Assembly (NCBI RefSeq): GCF_003318165.1
Contig: NZ_QOCB01000147.1
Span: 1 to 55,344, forward strand
Direction of reading: 5' to 3'
DNA: 55,344 nucleotides
Source of the DNA: Psychromonas sp. B3M02
GTDB taxonomy: Bacteria > Pseudomonadota > Gammaproteobacteria > Enterobacterales > Psychromonadaceae
Every line of letters starts with the position of its first letter. The first letter of the stretch is position 1. Position numbers and translations under genes: made by a program. Positions 18,776 to 28,049 of this stretch are shown here, in pieces. Under the pieces are notes generated by a model, which was not told where the DNA came from, searched no databases, and saw nothing but the letters and a program-made list of their open reading frames with translations.

Positions 18776-19126
18776 ATGACAAGTGAAGTAGAAATGGCAT
18801 TACCGATTTATTTCAGTGATAGCGCAGCAAATCGAGTAAAAACATTGATTGCAGAAGATAATAATCCTGATCTTAAGTTACGAGTGTATGTAACTGGTGG
18901 TGGCTGTTCTGGTTTTTCATATGGCTTTACTTTCGATGAAAAAATTAATGACGATGACACCTTAATTGAAAACTGTGGAGTGACTTTAGCGGTTGATCCA
19001 ATGAGTTTACAATACTTAGTAGGCGGTACCGTTGACTTTGTAGATGGGTTAGAAGGCTCTCGTTTCCTAGTAAATAATCCTAATGCAACATCAACCTGTG
19101 GGTGTGGTTCATCATTCTCTATTTAA
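18776..19126 (+). CDS. erpA: Iron-sulfur cluster insertion protein ErpA
   Basis: A 116-residue A-type Fe-S carrier. The three ligand cysteines are present: Cys44 in [12 protein letters not shown] and Cys108/Cys110 in [11 protein letters not shown]. ErpA delivers clusters to targets such as IspG and respiratory enzymes. The start at 18776 fits the N-terminus of the E. coli protein (MSDDVALP against [10 protein letters not shown]). Located close to hemL as in Vibrio and E. coli. Confidence 0.95.
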   Translation: MTSEVEMALPIYFSDSAANRVKTLIAEDNNPDLKLRVYVTGGGCSGFSYGFTFDEKINDDDTLIENCGVTLAVDPMSLQYLVGGTVDFVDGLEGSRFLVNNPNATSTCGCGSSFSI

Positions 19127-19153
19127 AATAATGGCTATTATTAGCGATTATTA

Positions 19154-19198
19154 AATTGGTACTTATTTTATCTCCCCCCTATAAAGTAAGTACCAATT
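19154..19198. repeat. 17-bp inverted repeat with C-rich loop
   Basis: AATTGGTACTTATTTTA (19154-19170) pairs with TAAAGTAAGTACCAATT (19182-19198) at 16 of 17 positions, with an 11-base loop containing six C in a row. It lies 27 bp after erpA. There is no T run after it, so it is not a standard terminator; it could block exonucleases or form a cruciform. Confidence 0.7.
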
Positions 19199-19343
19199 CC
19201 CCACTCAACCAGCTTTATTATAACCTCTTAATGCTAATCAGTATTTATCAATCAAATGCCATTGTTTCTGTCTTCTGCTGGGGCTATTTTTATGAGCCAA
19301 ACAGCGTAATATAATCACCACAAGTTATTTAGTGTGATTGGTA
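19191..19343. mobile_element. Possible diverged MITE remnant
   Basis: This 153-bp gene-free stretch begins TACCAATT and ends TGATTGGTA, like the 160-bp MITE, and its last 25 bases resemble the MITE right end (AGTTATTTAGTGTGATTGGT against AGTTACTTACTATGATTGGT). The interior does not match by eye. It may be an old copy or a relative sharing ends. Low confidence. Confidence 0.3.
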
Positions 19344-19403
19344 TTCTATTTGTTATAACATGCGTGAAAATTAACTTATATTTACCTAGGAATTAACAAT
19401 CAT

Positions 19404-20030
19404 ATGTTAGAAAACTTCATCTATATTTCAGATTTAATCGGGGTTATAACCTGTGCTATTTCTGGTGTATTAGTGGCGACCAGATTACGAATGGACCCTT
19501 TTGGTATTACCGTATTAGCCGGGGTTACTGGTATTGGTGGTGGTACGCTACGTGATATGATGATGGGCGCAACACCAGTATTTTGGATTGTTGATAACAC
19601 TTATATTTACGTGATTCTCCTAAGTGCTTTAGTGAGTGTGTTATGGTTGCATCGAATCCATCGTTTTCCAGCGTATCTGTTACCTATTTTTGATGCCTTT
19701 GGTCTCGCTATATTCACCATTGTTGGTGCGCAAAAAGCCTTGATGTTAGGTTTTAGTGGGCCGGTTGCTATCGTCATGGGCTGTATTACAGGTGTTGTAG
19801 GGGGCATGATTCGAGATATTTTAAGTGGACAAATCCCCTTTGTATTGCAAAAGGAGATTTACGCAACCGCCTCTATTTTAGGGGCGACGTTATATGTGTT
19901 ATGTGACTATATTGCACTAGGGCCTATTTTCTCCATGGCGATTGCTATGCTAGGTACTTTATCCTTAAGACTGTGTGCTATTTATTACCATTTATCATTG
20001 CCTGTGTTCAGTAATGATAGGGAAGCATAA
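19404..20030 (+). CDS. TRIC-family (YicG/UPF0126) membrane channel
   Basis: A 208-residue integral membrane protein with about seven helices and the internal duplication of the family: each half carries a glycine-rich Arg-Asp motif, GVTGIGGGTLRDMMMG near residue 45 and GCITGVVGGMIRDILSG near 130. Bacterial relatives form trimeric monovalent-cation channels. E. coli YicG has the same size. No partner gene; an own promoter is likely in the 270-bp gap after erpA. Confidence 0.88.
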   Translation: MLENFIYISDLIGVITCAISGVLVATRLRMDPFGITVLAGVTGIGGGTLRDMMMGATPVFWIVDNTYIYVILLSALVSVLWLHRIHRFPAYLLPIFDAFGLAIFTIVGAQKALMLGFSGPVAIVMGCITGVVGGMIRDILSGQIPFVLQKEIYATASILGATLYVLCDYIALGPIFSMAIAMLGTLSLRLCAIYYHLSLPVFSNDREA

Positions 20031-20122
20031 AAGGCATTATTGGTATTTTCTCGTTTATTTAACATTCTTTAAACAATTGTTTTGCAAACATAAACTTCTA
20101 ATTGATAAACTCTATCGTCTAG

Positions 20123-20140
20123 TATGAATTGTCAATTGTT
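20123..20140 (+). promoter_or_regulatory. Possible ArgR box upstream of argA
   Basis: TATGAATTGTCAATTGTT resembles the 18-bp ARG box in its left half (TNTGAAT) and is partly palindromic; the right half is poorer. It is 20 bp before the argA ATG, where arginine repression would be expected. Judged by eye. Confidence 0.3.
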
Positions 20141-20159
20141 GTGATTAATAGGTAGGGAA

Positions 20160-21494
20160 ATGGAAGCAGTAACAAATTCAACACAACTGATTAATTGGTT
20201 TCGTAATTCAGCGCCATATATTAATGCGCATCGTCATAAAACCTTTGTGTTAATGATTGGTGGTGAAGCATTAGAAACAGATAACTTTCAATATATTATC
20301 AATGATATTGCACTACTTAATAGCTTAGGCGTTAAGTTGGTGTTAGTGCACGGTGTCCGTCCGCAAATTCAAAAACAGCTAGAGATGAATGGTCACAGCA
20401 GTGAGTTCTATCAAGATGTTCGAATCACCGATGATCGCAGCTTAGAATTAATCAAACAAGCAATCGGGCGAGTACAGATAGAGTTACAGGCTGGTTTATC
20501 AATGGGGCTGGTGAACTCTCCTATGCAAGGTGCCGCGATTCGCACTGTGATCAGCAATGTTGTCACAGCACAACCTATTGGTGTTAAAGATGGCATCGAC
20601 TTGTGTCATGCAGGCAAGGTTAGACGTATTGATGTTGAAGGCTTACGTACTCAGCTATCTTCTGGTGCAATTCCGATTATTTCTCCTATTGGTTATTCGG
20701 TAACTGGCGAGGTATTTAACCTGTTAGCGGAGGAGGTTGCGACACAAGTTGCCATTGATTTAAAAGCCGACAAACTCATTGGCTTCTGCTCTAACCAAGG
20801 TGTGTTAGATGAACAGGGCAATGTTATTTCAGAGCTATTGCCTGAACAAGCACAAGAACATATTGATAGAAACGAACTATTATCAGGACAAGCATCGGGG
20901 ACTTTACGTTTTTTACGTGCCGCTGTTGCTGCTTGCCAAGCAGATGTAACACGTTGTCATCTTCTCAGCTACCATCAAGATGGGGCTTTATTAAAAGAAC
21001 TATTTACTCGTGATGGTACCGGCTCGCAAATAGTGAAAGAGAGTTATGAGCAAATTCGTCCAGCGACCATTGATGATATTGGTGGTTTGTTGCAATTAAT
21101 TGAACCTCTTGAAAAGCAGGGGATATTGGTTAAACGCTCTCGTGAACTATTGGAAAATGAGATTGAATCTTTCTTTATCGTAGAGCGAGACGGCATGGTG
21201 ATCGGCTGTGCTGCTTTATATCCATTCCCAGATGATAAAACCGGGGAGTTAGCTTGTTTAGTGAGCCACCCTAAATACCGTAGAGCGGCGCGTGCCGATA
21301 ACTTAGTCGCGCATGTAGAACGAAGAGGTCGACAGTTAGGCTTAGAATCTATTTTTGTTTTAACCACACAAAGTATTCATTGGTTTAGAGAGCGTGGTTT
21401 TGTGTTTGCTGAGATAAGTCATTTACCGAACGCTAAAAAAGAGATGTATAACCTGAAGCGTAACTCTAAGGTGCTTGTTAAAAAAATAATATGA
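20160..21494 (+). CDS. argA: N-acetylglutamate synthase
   Basis: A 444-residue enzyme catalysing the first step of arginine synthesis. It has an N-terminal amino-acid kinase-like domain (about 1-290, FVLMIGGEAL, LVLVHGVRPQIQKQL) that binds arginine for feedback control, and a C-terminal GNAT domain (about 295-444, LACLVSHPKYRRAARADNLV). Length equals classical ArgA (443 in E. coli). TAGGGA precedes the ATG. The stop overlaps the next start (ATGA). Confidence 0.95.
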   Translation: MEAVTNSTQLINWFRNSAPYINAHRHKTFVLMIGGEALETDNFQYIINDIALLNSLGVKLVLVHGVRPQIQKQLEMNGHSSEFYQDVRITDDRSLELIKQAIGRVQIELQAGLSMGLVNSPMQGAAIRTVISNVVTAQPIGVKDGIDLCHAGKVRRIDVEGLRTQLSSGAIPIISPIGYSVTGEVFNLLAEEVATQVAIDLKADKLIGFCSNQGVLDEQGNVISELLPEQAQEHIDRNELLSGQASGTLRFLRAAVAACQADVTRCHLLSYHQDGALLKELFTRDGTGSQIVKESYEQIRPATIDDIGGLLQLIEPLEKQGILVKRSRELLENEIESFFIVERDGMVIGCAALYPFPDDKTGELACLVSHPKYRRAARADNLVAHVERRGRQLGLESIFVLTTQSIHWFRERGFVFAEISHLPNAKKEMYNLKRNSKVLVKKII

Positions 21495-22534
21495 TTAAAA
21501 CCAGTGCCACACTAAAAGGGGTTTTATTTAATAAGCTGAATAAACATAACGGCTTATTGAAAGGTTCCTCCTTGTTAATTCATACTCTAGCGGTAGGCTT
21601 GATACTTATCGCCTCATCCTCTGTTGCGCTTGCTAAAGATAAATATGTATCAATAGGCACGGGTGGCATTAGTGGTGTGTATTATCCAACCGGTGGGGCT
21701 ATCTGCTTTTTACTGAATCAAGTCAGAGGTATTGATAATATCCATTGCGATATTAAAAGCACACCGGGCTCTATTTATAATTTAGAAGCGTTAAAGAATA
21801 AAAAAATTGATGTTGTAGTGGTGCAGTCTGATTGGCAATTTCATGTCTATAATGGCAGCTCTTTATTTAAAGATGAGGGGAAGTTTACTGAGCTTCGCTC
21901 TCTCTTCTCAGTGCATTCCGAACCTTTTACGGTATTAGCCAGAGAAGATGCGGATATTCATAACTTTGAAGACTTAAAGGGAAAGCGCGTTAATATTGGA
22001 TCTGCTAATTCAGGGCAACGAGCCACCATGAAAATGTTATTGGACCTTTATCATTGGCAAGCATCAGACTTTGCTGAGCTGACCTCTTTAACACCTAGTG
22101 AACAAGCCCAAGCGATTTGTGATAATAAAATAGATGCTATCGTGTATGTTGTTGGTCACCCTAATAGCTCTATAAAAGAAGCCACTAGTGCCTGTAAGAC
22201 GCAGCTAGTTAATGTCACTGGTGAAAAAATATCGACGCTTATTAAAAACCATGCTTACTATGAGAGTGCCAATATAGCGGCTGGTATGTACCGCGGTAGC
22301 CCAGAGCAAACTAACACCTTTGGTGTTGGGGCGACGATTGTAACGACTGCGAGTTTACCTGATCATATTGCCTATGAAATGGTCAAAGCAGTATTTGAAC
22401 ACCACCAAGAATTCATTCAATTACATCCCTCTTTTAAAGGTTTAACAAAGCAGGAAATGGTATCGCAATATCTTACGGCGCCGATTCATCCTGGGGCACT
22501 TCGTTATTATAAAGAGGTTGGCTTATTACCATAA
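21491..22534 (+). CDS. TAXI-family TRAP transporter solute-binding protein
   Basis: A 347-residue periplasmic binding protein. A long signal region (hydrophobic about 27-48, cleavage after SVALA) is followed by the family opening VSIGTGGISGVYYPTGGAICFLLNQ, then TPGSIYNLEAL, VVQSDWQF, and GKRVNIGSANSGQRATM. TAXI proteins feed glutamate-like substrates to TRAP 4TM-12TM permeases. No permease gene is nearby, so it is an orphan that must use a distant partner or act as a sensor. It overlaps argA by 4 bp, so they are translationally coupled. Confidence 0.85.
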   Translation: MIKTSATLKGVLFNKLNKHNGLLKGSSLLIHTLAVGLILIASSSVALAKDKYVSIGTGGISGVYYPTGGAICFLLNQVRGIDNIHCDIKSTPGSIYNLEALKNKKIDVVVVQSDWQFHVYNGSSLFKDEGKFTELRSLFSVHSEPFTVLAREDADIHNFEDLKGKRVNIGSANSGQRATMKMLLDLYHWQASDFAELTSLTPSEQAQAICDNKIDAIVYVVGHPNSSIKEATSACKTQLVNVTGEKISTLIKNHAYYESANIAAGMYRGSPEQTNTFGVGATIVTTASLPDHIAYEMVKAVFEHHQEFIQLHPSFKGLTKQEMVSQYLTAPIHPGALRYYKEVGLLP

Positions 22535-22553
22535 AAGCAGAAAGCAATAGGTA

Positions 22554-22583
22554 TAAAAAAACCTGTTATAAAACAGGCTTTTT
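22554..22583. terminator. Terminator between convergent TAXI and fur genes
   Basis: A-tract, CCTGTT (22562-22567), loop, AACAGG (22572-22577), then CTTTTT. The flanking A and T tracts extend the stem and allow use from both strands. Confidence 0.75.
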
Positions 22584-22653
22584 ACGGGGGTAATATCAAG
22601 TCATTAACTAGTTGAACTGTTTACCAATGAAAACAACTCAACTGAAGTGACCA

Positions 22654-23079
22654 CTATTTATGTTTACACTCACCATCTACTGGCTCACCGTAAAGATATA
22701 AACTGTGGTTGGTTAGTTTGATACCAAATTTCTCAGCGATTAGCATTTGACGCTCTTCAATGATTGGATCATTAAACTCAATCACCTCACCACATTTTAG
22801 ACAAACTAAATGGTCGTGATGCTCTTTATGCGTTAATTCAAATACTGATTTTCCGCCTTCAAAATGGTGACGAGTAACTATCCCTGCATCATCAAATTGG
22901 TTTAATACACGGTAAACAGTGGCTACACCCACTTCATCACCTTGATCTAGTAATTTTTTATACAGATCTTCTGCGCTTAAATGTTGATTTTCTGGTAGTT
23001 GTAATAAACTTAAAATCTTTAAACGTGGTGATGTTACTTTTAAACCTGCTTCTTTAAGGGCTAAATTTTCATTACTCAT
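22654..23079 (-). CDS. fur: Ferric uptake regulator Fur
   Basis: A 141-residue Fe(II)-dependent repressor. The DNA-binding winged helix covers residues 1-85 (LKVTSPRLKILSLL, VGVATVYRVLNQFDDAGIV), and the metal site includes HKEHHDHLVCLKCGEVIEF. The C-terminus is short (GECKHK), lacking the second CxxC found in some Fur proteins. TAGGAC precedes the ATG. It is the last gene of the ybfE-fldA-fur series, an order shared with E. coli and Vibrio. Confidence 0.96.
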   Translation of the reverse strand: MSNENLALKEAGLKVTSPRLKILSLLQLPENQHLSAEDLYKKLLDQGDEVGVATVYRVLNQFDDAGIVTRHHFEGGKSVFELTHKEHHDHLVCLKCGEVIEFNDPIIEERQMLIAEKFGIKLTNHSLYLYGEPVDGECKHK

Positions 23080-23108
23080 GTTATGTCCTAAATACTTGTA
23101 TGGTGAAT

Positions 23109-23636
23109 TTAGTCAGCTAGTTCTGCTAAGCACATTTCATTATAAATTTGTTCTGACCATGCTTTCACACGTGATGCTGTTAGTTCAGGTTGACGATCTT
23201 CATCAATCCCTAAACCAATAAAGTGATTATCATCAACCATCGCTTTTGATGCTTCAAAGTCATAACCTTCAGATGACCAGTTACCAACAATAATAGCACC
23301 TTTACTTTCAACTATATCGCCTAATTGTCCCATTGCGTCTAAAAAGTACTCAGCATAGTCTTCTTGATCACCACAACCAAAGATAGCAACTAACTTATCA
23401 GTAAAGTCGATATCCTCTAAATCTGGGAAAAAATCATCCCAATCACATTGTGCTTCACCATAGTACCAAGTAGGAATTCCAAATAAAATAAGGCTGAATT
23501 CAGCGATATCTTCTTTGCTACTTTTGGCAATATCTTTTACTTCGACTAATTTGTTACCTAATTCTTTTTGTATCATTTTTGCAACAGCTTCAGTGTTACC
23601 TGTATCGCTACCAAAGAAAATACCTACGCTAGACAT
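23109..23636 (-). CDS. fldA: Flavodoxin
   Basis: A 175-residue long-chain flavodoxin that carries electrons for activation of radical and reductive enzymes. The FMN phosphate loop FGSDTGNTEAVAK is near residue 8; the isoalloxazine regions are IPTWYYGEAQCDWDDF and FGCGDQEDYAEYF. A 20-residue insertion marks the long-chain type. Only 29 bp separate it from fur. Confidence 0.96.
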   Translation of the reverse strand: MSSVGIFFGSDTGNTEAVAKMIQKELGNKLVEVKDIAKSSKEDIAEFSLILFGIPTWYYGEAQCDWDDFFPDLEDIDFTDKLVAIFGCGDQEDYAEYFLDAMGQLGDIVESKGAIIVGNWSSEGYDFEASKAMVDDNHFIGLGIDEDRQPELTASRVKAWSEQIYNEMCLAELAD

Positions 23637-23646
23637 ACTTTATACC

Positions 23647-23925
23647 TTAATTTATTTGATTTAACTGTGCGTGAAGTAGTTGATTAATTAACTCTGCACG
23701 GCTTATTGATTGTGTATCTGATAACGCATTGAGTTTATCAAATAATGCACTATCTACTTTTAATTCGATTCTTTTTAAACCGTTTTGTTTATCTCTTAAC
23801 GTCTGTTTCTGCTTGTTTATTTTCAGCTGAACTTGACGCGAATGAGGATTACTTTTAGGTCTGCCTCGGCGTACCTCGTTTGCAAATAGATCGCTAGTAA
23901 TGCGATCAAATGATTCCTTTGCCAT
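23647..23925 (-). CDS. ybfE: YbfE-like LexA-regulon protein with ribbon-helix-helix fold
   Basis: A 92-residue basic protein. Residues 18-30 are basic (VRRGRPKSNPHSRQ), and the C-terminal half (LKRIELKVDSALFDKLNALSD, SISRAELINQLL) resembles a ribbon-helix-helix DNA-binding domain. The homologue ybfE of E. coli is LexA-controlled and sits in the same place. ATG 23925 with TTAGGTAAC upstream is preferred over an in-frame TTG at 23940. No clear LexA box was found upstream by eye. The gene is 10 bp before fldA. Confidence 0.8.
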   Translation of the reverse strand: MAKESFDRITSDLFANEVRRGRPKSNPHSRQVQLKINKQKQTLRDKQNGLKRIELKVDSALFDKLNALSDTQSISRAELINQLLHAQLNQIN

Positions 23926-24269
23926 TTTGTTACCTAACAATTCTTACTTAACTACACTTACCTAACAATACAATCATTGAATTTAATTTTTTAACCAATG
24001 CCTGAATTCACCCACACAATTTCAATCATTGCTTTTGCAATAAAGCCAATACAACTCAAAATCACTACTTAACTGATTATAGCTAATGCTGTTAAGTCAG
24101 TGCCGAATATCCCAATTTAATTGATTACTGGGATTATTCTTACAACCTTATTTTAACTGTTTTAAAAATGTATACACGCTCGTTTCTACTCACCCATAAA
24201 CACTGCCGGAACTGTGTTCAACATATAATACAACCTAAGGTGATAACACCTTTACGTTAATTATAGTAG

Positions 24270-24455
24270 TAAGTTGGTTTTTGAACTAACGACTTGCATA
24301 GCAAGTGTTGAGGCAAACATTTTAGTTGTTTTTGAGCGATTAATTTTAGTTAATCCTCTAGTTAACCCTGACCCGACCTTATGGTCAGTATCAAGATTAG
24401 AAAGTCCATTTCGGTTTCTAGGTCACACATTGTCACCTAGAAAACTGAGTTTTTG
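24270..24455 (+). ncRNA. Candidate structured small RNA between ybfE and ybfF
   Basis: The 618-bp space 23926-24543 has no convincing gene. Within it are three consecutive hairpins: AAC-G-ACTTGC/GCAAGT-GTT (24288-24309, 3-base loop), CTGACC/GGTCAG (24368-24388, with an alternative GACC-TTAT-GGTC), and TTTCTAGGT-C-ACA/TGT-C-ACCTAGAAA (24415-24443, loop CAT, one C-C mismatch), then a GTTTTTG tract. A possible promoter GTGATA, 16 bp, TATAGT (24240-24267) precedes them on the plus strand. A 60-codon ORF overlaps but looks unlike a protein. The strand and transcript are inferred. The rest of the gap (23940-24240) shows only weak hairpins. Confidence 0.35.
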
Positions 24456-24543
24456 ACTTGCTTGAATTTTGCACCCCGAATGATAACGGGTATCGACATC
24501 AGATGCCATCTAAAATAGATAAATATGTTCTTGAAATGGTGAT

Positions 24544-25329
24544 TTATTGAGCAAAAAAGTTAATCGCCAAGCGGTTGAAGGTTTTTGGTTTTTCTGCATG
24601 TAACCAATGTCCTGTTGCGTTAATCACTTTTAATTTCGCATTTGGAAAGAGAGCAACTATTGCCGGCTGGCTGGCTTCTTCAATGTAATCAGACAATTCA
24701 CCTTTAATGAACAAGGTTGGGCTTGTATAGGTGTTGCTTTGCTCTGGCCAATCAATGATCGAGGCGTAATTGTTGTATAAATTTTCCAAGTCATAAACAA
24801 ACTGGAAACCCTCAGCTGTGCGTTGATAAGACTTTAACAGGAACTGTCTGACTTCTGGTGTTTCAACATAATCAGCTAATACTTTATCAGCAGCTGTTCT
24901 GCTTTGTACATTAGAGGCTTTCACTGCTTTTAATCCGGCAAACACATCACTGTGTTTATCTGCATGTGAAGTGGGAGCAATATCTGCCACAATTAAACGT
25001 TGGATACGTTGTGGCTGTGCTAATGCACAACTCATGGCTATTTTCCCGCCCATTGAATGCCCTAAAATCGAGAACTGCTCAATTTGCAAATGGTCGGCTA
25101 ATTCAAAAATATCATTGGCCATTTGTGGGTAACTCATGGAACTATTGCGTTCGCTTTGCCCATGATTTCTTACATCAACTAGGATAACGTCGTAATCGCT
25201 TTGTAGCTCTTTTCCTAACCCTGAGAGATTAGACAAACTACCAAATAAGCCATGAATTAAAAAAATAACCTGTTTTTTATCTGGTGATTGGTCACGAGTA
25301 GATGGTTTTAATTGGTAATTTAGTAGCAT
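24544..25329 (-). CDS. ybfF: Alpha/beta-hydrolase, esterase YbfF
   Basis: A 261-residue hydrolase. Landmarks are the oxyanion region FLIHGLFGSLSNL, nucleophile Ser92 in LGHSMGG, an acid near ELSDYI, and catalytic His in TGHWLHAEKP. E. coli YbfF is an esterase on acyl-CoA-like and short-chain esters; the natural substrate is uncertain. Divergent from seqA as in E. coli. Confidence 0.9.
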   Translation of the reverse strand: MLLNYQLKPSTRDQSPDKKQVIFLIHGLFGSLSNLSGLGKELQSDYDVILVDVRNHGQSERNSSMSYPQMANDIFELADHLQIEQFSILGHSMGGKIAMSCALAQPQRIQRLIVADIAPTSHADKHSDVFAGLKAVKASNVQSRTAADKVLADYVETPEVRQFLLKSYQRTAEGFQFVYDLENLYNNYASIIDWPEQSNTYTSPTLFIKGELSDYIEEASQPAIVALFPNAKLKVINATGHWLHAEKPKTFNRLAINFFAQ

Positions 25330-25468
25330 AACGGCTCATTTTAAGTAAAAATAAATAAAGTGTTAAAGAATAACAAATTATGCATTAAAGCTGAACCTAA
25401 TGACAGCGTACTTATTACGCAGATTAATGGTGTTTTGATGGATAAATAAGTCATGTCATGGGGATATA

Positions 25469-26080
25469 ATGAAGACGATTGAAATAGAAGATGACCTATA
25501 TAAGCATATTTTAAACAATATTGAAGCTTTCGGCGAAACTCCCTCGCAAATTCTTCGTCGTTTATTGGCGCTACCGAAAGAAAGCACTTCTGTTGAAGCA
25601 GAAGTGAAGCCTGTTCAACCTGAAGTTGCAGAAGTTGTGGAAATCACTGCAACATCTAGTGAAAAAGAGAAGCCAGCAGAAACACTAAACAATCAACCAG
25701 AAGCCTTGTATGTCCATAAAGGTGTCAAAGAGTTATTTAGTGATCCTGCTTTTAAAGCGGAAACCGTGATCACTAATAAATTTATGATGATGCTAACCAC
25801 CATGTACTTTGAGAAAAAAGCAGAGTTTATTGAGGCTGCTGAAACCACCAAAGGACGTACCCGCGCTTACTTAGGGACACAACTTGAAGAGTTATTAAAC
25901 TCAGATAATGAAGAGGAGTTAGCCCAGTTTAAAGCAAGTAAACCAAGAACCATTCCTAATACACCGTACTGGGTGATCACCAATGCGAATACAGGACGTA
26001 AACGTATTATTCTGACGCAAATGATGGCATCAATGGGTTATCCACATCACTTGATCGGACGGATAAAAGAAGAAATTTAA
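25469..26080 (+). CDS. seqA: Negative modulator of replication initiation SeqA
   Basis: A 203-residue protein binding hemimethylated GATC at oriC and behind forks. The N-terminal oligomerisation domain is residues 1-35 ([28 protein letters not shown]). A long acidic, proline- and valine-rich linker follows (about 38-80), making it longer than E. coli SeqA (181). The C-terminal DNA-binding domain has [12 protein letters not shown] and [15 protein letters not shown]. Its presence implies Dam methylation in this organism. GGGGAT precedes the ATG and pgm follows 29 bp later. Confidence 0.95.
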   Translation: MKTIEIEDDLYKHILNNIEAFGETPSQILRRLLALPKESTSVEAEVKPVQPEVAEVVEITATSSEKEKPAETLNNQPEALYVHKGVKELFSDPAFKAETVITNKFMMMLTTMYFEKKAEFIEAAETTKGRTRAYLGTQLEELLNSDNEEELAQFKASKPRTIPNTPYWVITNANTGRKRIILTQMMASMGYPHHLIGRIKEEI

Positions 26081-26109
26081 TTTATTCCAATAACAAATCT
26101 GAGGCACTT

Positions 26110-27762
26110 ATGGCAATTCATCCACGCGCTGGTAAACCAGCACAAGCAAATGATTTAGTTGATATTCCAAAATTAGTTTCTGCATATTATGTAAACTTAC
26201 CAGACGTTGAAGTTGCTGAGCAACAAGTTGCTTTTGGCACATCGGGTCACCGTGGTAGTTCTTTTAATTATGCATTCACCGAATTACATATTCTGGCGAT
26301 TACTCAGGCATTAGCAGAGTACCGAAAAGAGCAAGGTTACACTGGCCCAATGTTTATTGGGAAAGATACACATGCGCTGTCTGAACCTGCATTTATATCT
26401 GCAGTACAAGTGTTAGTTGAAAATGGTATTAAAGTCGTGGTGCAAGCGGGTGGCGGTTACACTCCAACACCTGTTATCTCTCATGCTATTTTACAATATA
26501 ACAAAGCTAATCCAGATTCATTGGCTGATGGTATTGTTATTACACCTTCACATAACCCACCGGAAGATGGTGGTTTTAAATATAATCCACCAAACGGCGG
26601 CCCAGCTGACAGCGATGTTACTAAGATTATTCAAGATCGTGCCAATGAAATACTCAACGATAATTTCGACGATATTTTACAAACTGATTTTGACGAAGCG
26701 ATGCAGTCTGATTTAGTGGAAGAGTACGATTATATTCAACCTTATGTTGATGACTTGAAGAATGTATTAGACGTTGAAGCTATTGCGAAATCAGGCATCA
26801 AGATTGGTGTTGATACTTTAGGTGGTTCTGGCGTGGCTTACTGGCCAGTTATTGCCGAAACTTACGGCATTAATATCGAAGTGGTTAACGGTCGTGTTGA
26901 TCCAACATTCTCATTCATGACATTAGATAAAGATGGCAAAATCCGTATGGATTGTTCATCTCCTTATGCGATGGCTGGATTAATTGAGTTAAAAGATAAG
27001 TTTGATGTAGCCGTTGCCAATGATCCTGATTATGACCGTCATGGTATTGTGACTAAATCATCTGGTTTATTGAATCCAAACCACTACCTTGCCGTTGCTA
27101 TTAACTATCTATTTACCCACCGTAGTGAATGGTCTGACAAAGCAATTGTTGGTAAGACCTTAGTATCAAGCTCAATGATTGACCGTGTGGTAAATGAGTT
27201 AGGCCGTGATATGTCAGAAGTGCCAGTGGGCTTTAAATGGTTTGTTGATGGCTTATTTGATGGCAGTTTTGGTTTTGGTGGTGAAGAGAGTGCTGGTGCT
27301 TCTTTCCTTCGTAAAGATGGCACAGTGTGGAGTACAGATAAAGATGGGATCATCCTTGCTTTATTAGCCGCAGAGATTATTGCTGTTACTAACAAAGATC
27401 CTGGTGAACATTATGCTGAATTTGTTGAAAAATTTGGTGCACCTGTTTACCAACGCTTTGATGCACCAGCATCGCCTGAACAGAAAAAAGTATTAGCAAA
27501 CCTAAGCCCTGATATGGTGGAAGCGGAAACATTAGCCGGTGAGAAAATTACCGCTAAATTAACCCACGCGCCTGGCAATGGTGCCGCTATTGGTGGTTTA
27601 AAAGTGACCACTGAAAATGGTTGGTTTGCAGCTCGCCCGTCGGGTACAGAAAATATTTATAAAATTTATTCTGAATCTTTCATTGGCGAAGAGCATATCG
27701 CATTAATTCAAACAGAAGCACAAGAGATCGTTGCACAAGCCTTTGCTAAGGCTGGTTTATAA
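26110..27762 (+). CDS. pgm: Phosphoglucomutase (alpha-D-glucose phosphate specific)
   Basis: A 550-residue enzyme interconverting glucose-1- and glucose-6-phosphate. The phosphoserine is Ser147 in TPSHNP, the Mg loop is NDPDYDRHG, the sugar loop GGEESAGAS, and the phosphate-binding loop [15 protein letters not shown] near the C-terminus. Length equals E. coli Pgm (546). Downstream lies glgP, whose product glucose-1-phosphate is the Pgm substrate, though a terminator separates them. Confidence 0.96.
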   Translation: MAIHPRAGKPAQANDLVDIPKLVSAYYVNLPDVEVAEQQVAFGTSGHRGSSFNYAFTELHILAITQALAEYRKEQGYTGPMFIGKDTHALSEPAFISAVQVLVENGIKVVVQAGGGYTPTPVISHAILQYNKANPDSLADGIVITPSHNPPEDGGFKYNPPNGGPADSDVTKIIQDRANEILNDNFDDILQTDFDEAMQSDLVEEYDYIQPYVDDLKNVLDVEAIAKSGIKIGVDTLGGSGVAYWPVIAETYGINIEVVNGRVDPTFSFMTLDKDGKIRMDCSSPYAMAGLIELKDKFDVAVANDPDYDRHGIVTKSSGLLNPNHYLAVAINYLFTHRSEWSDKAIVGKTLVSSSMIDRVVNELGRDMSEVPVGFKWFVDGLFDGSFGFGGEESAGASFLRKDGTVWSTDKDGIILALLAAEIIAVTNKDPGEHYAEFVEKFGAPVYQRFDAPASPEQKKVLANLSPDMVEAETLAGEKITAKLTHAPGNGAAIGGLKVTTENGWFAARPSGTENIYKIYSESFIGEEHIALIQTEAQEIVAQAFAKAGL

Positions 27763-27804
27763 TATTTCACGCATATCTGATGTGTGAAAGTTAAACGACT
27801 GTAT

Positions 27805-27833
27805 TTAGGCGAGGTTTTTACCTCGCCTTTTTT
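27805..27833 (+). terminator. pgm terminator
   Basis: AGGCGAGG (27807-27814) and CCTCGCCT (27821-27828) followed by TTTTTT. Confidence 0.9.
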
Positions 27834-28049
27834 ATATCCTTTTTCCAACCTAATGGCTTCCGTAGCTCTTTTCAATTTAATTTTTATTAAAGTTGTTTTT
27901 TGATGGTTTTTTTAGTATTACTTTATGTGTGCGAGGAATAATCTGTTTTATTTGACTGTATTGCTCTTTTGGACTCATTATTTATACAAAAAGGTTTTAC
28001 ACGCGATAGAGCTTCTTTTTAACAACTTATGAAATTAATGGGTGTATCA

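Noticed and set aside
21491-22534. Complete TRAP transporter operon
   Set aside because: Only the binding protein is present; no membrane subunits follow before the terminator and fur.
24274-24456. 60-codon ORF as a gene
   Set aside because: No ribosome site, odd composition, and it overlaps three strong hairpins, so RNA structure explains the region better.
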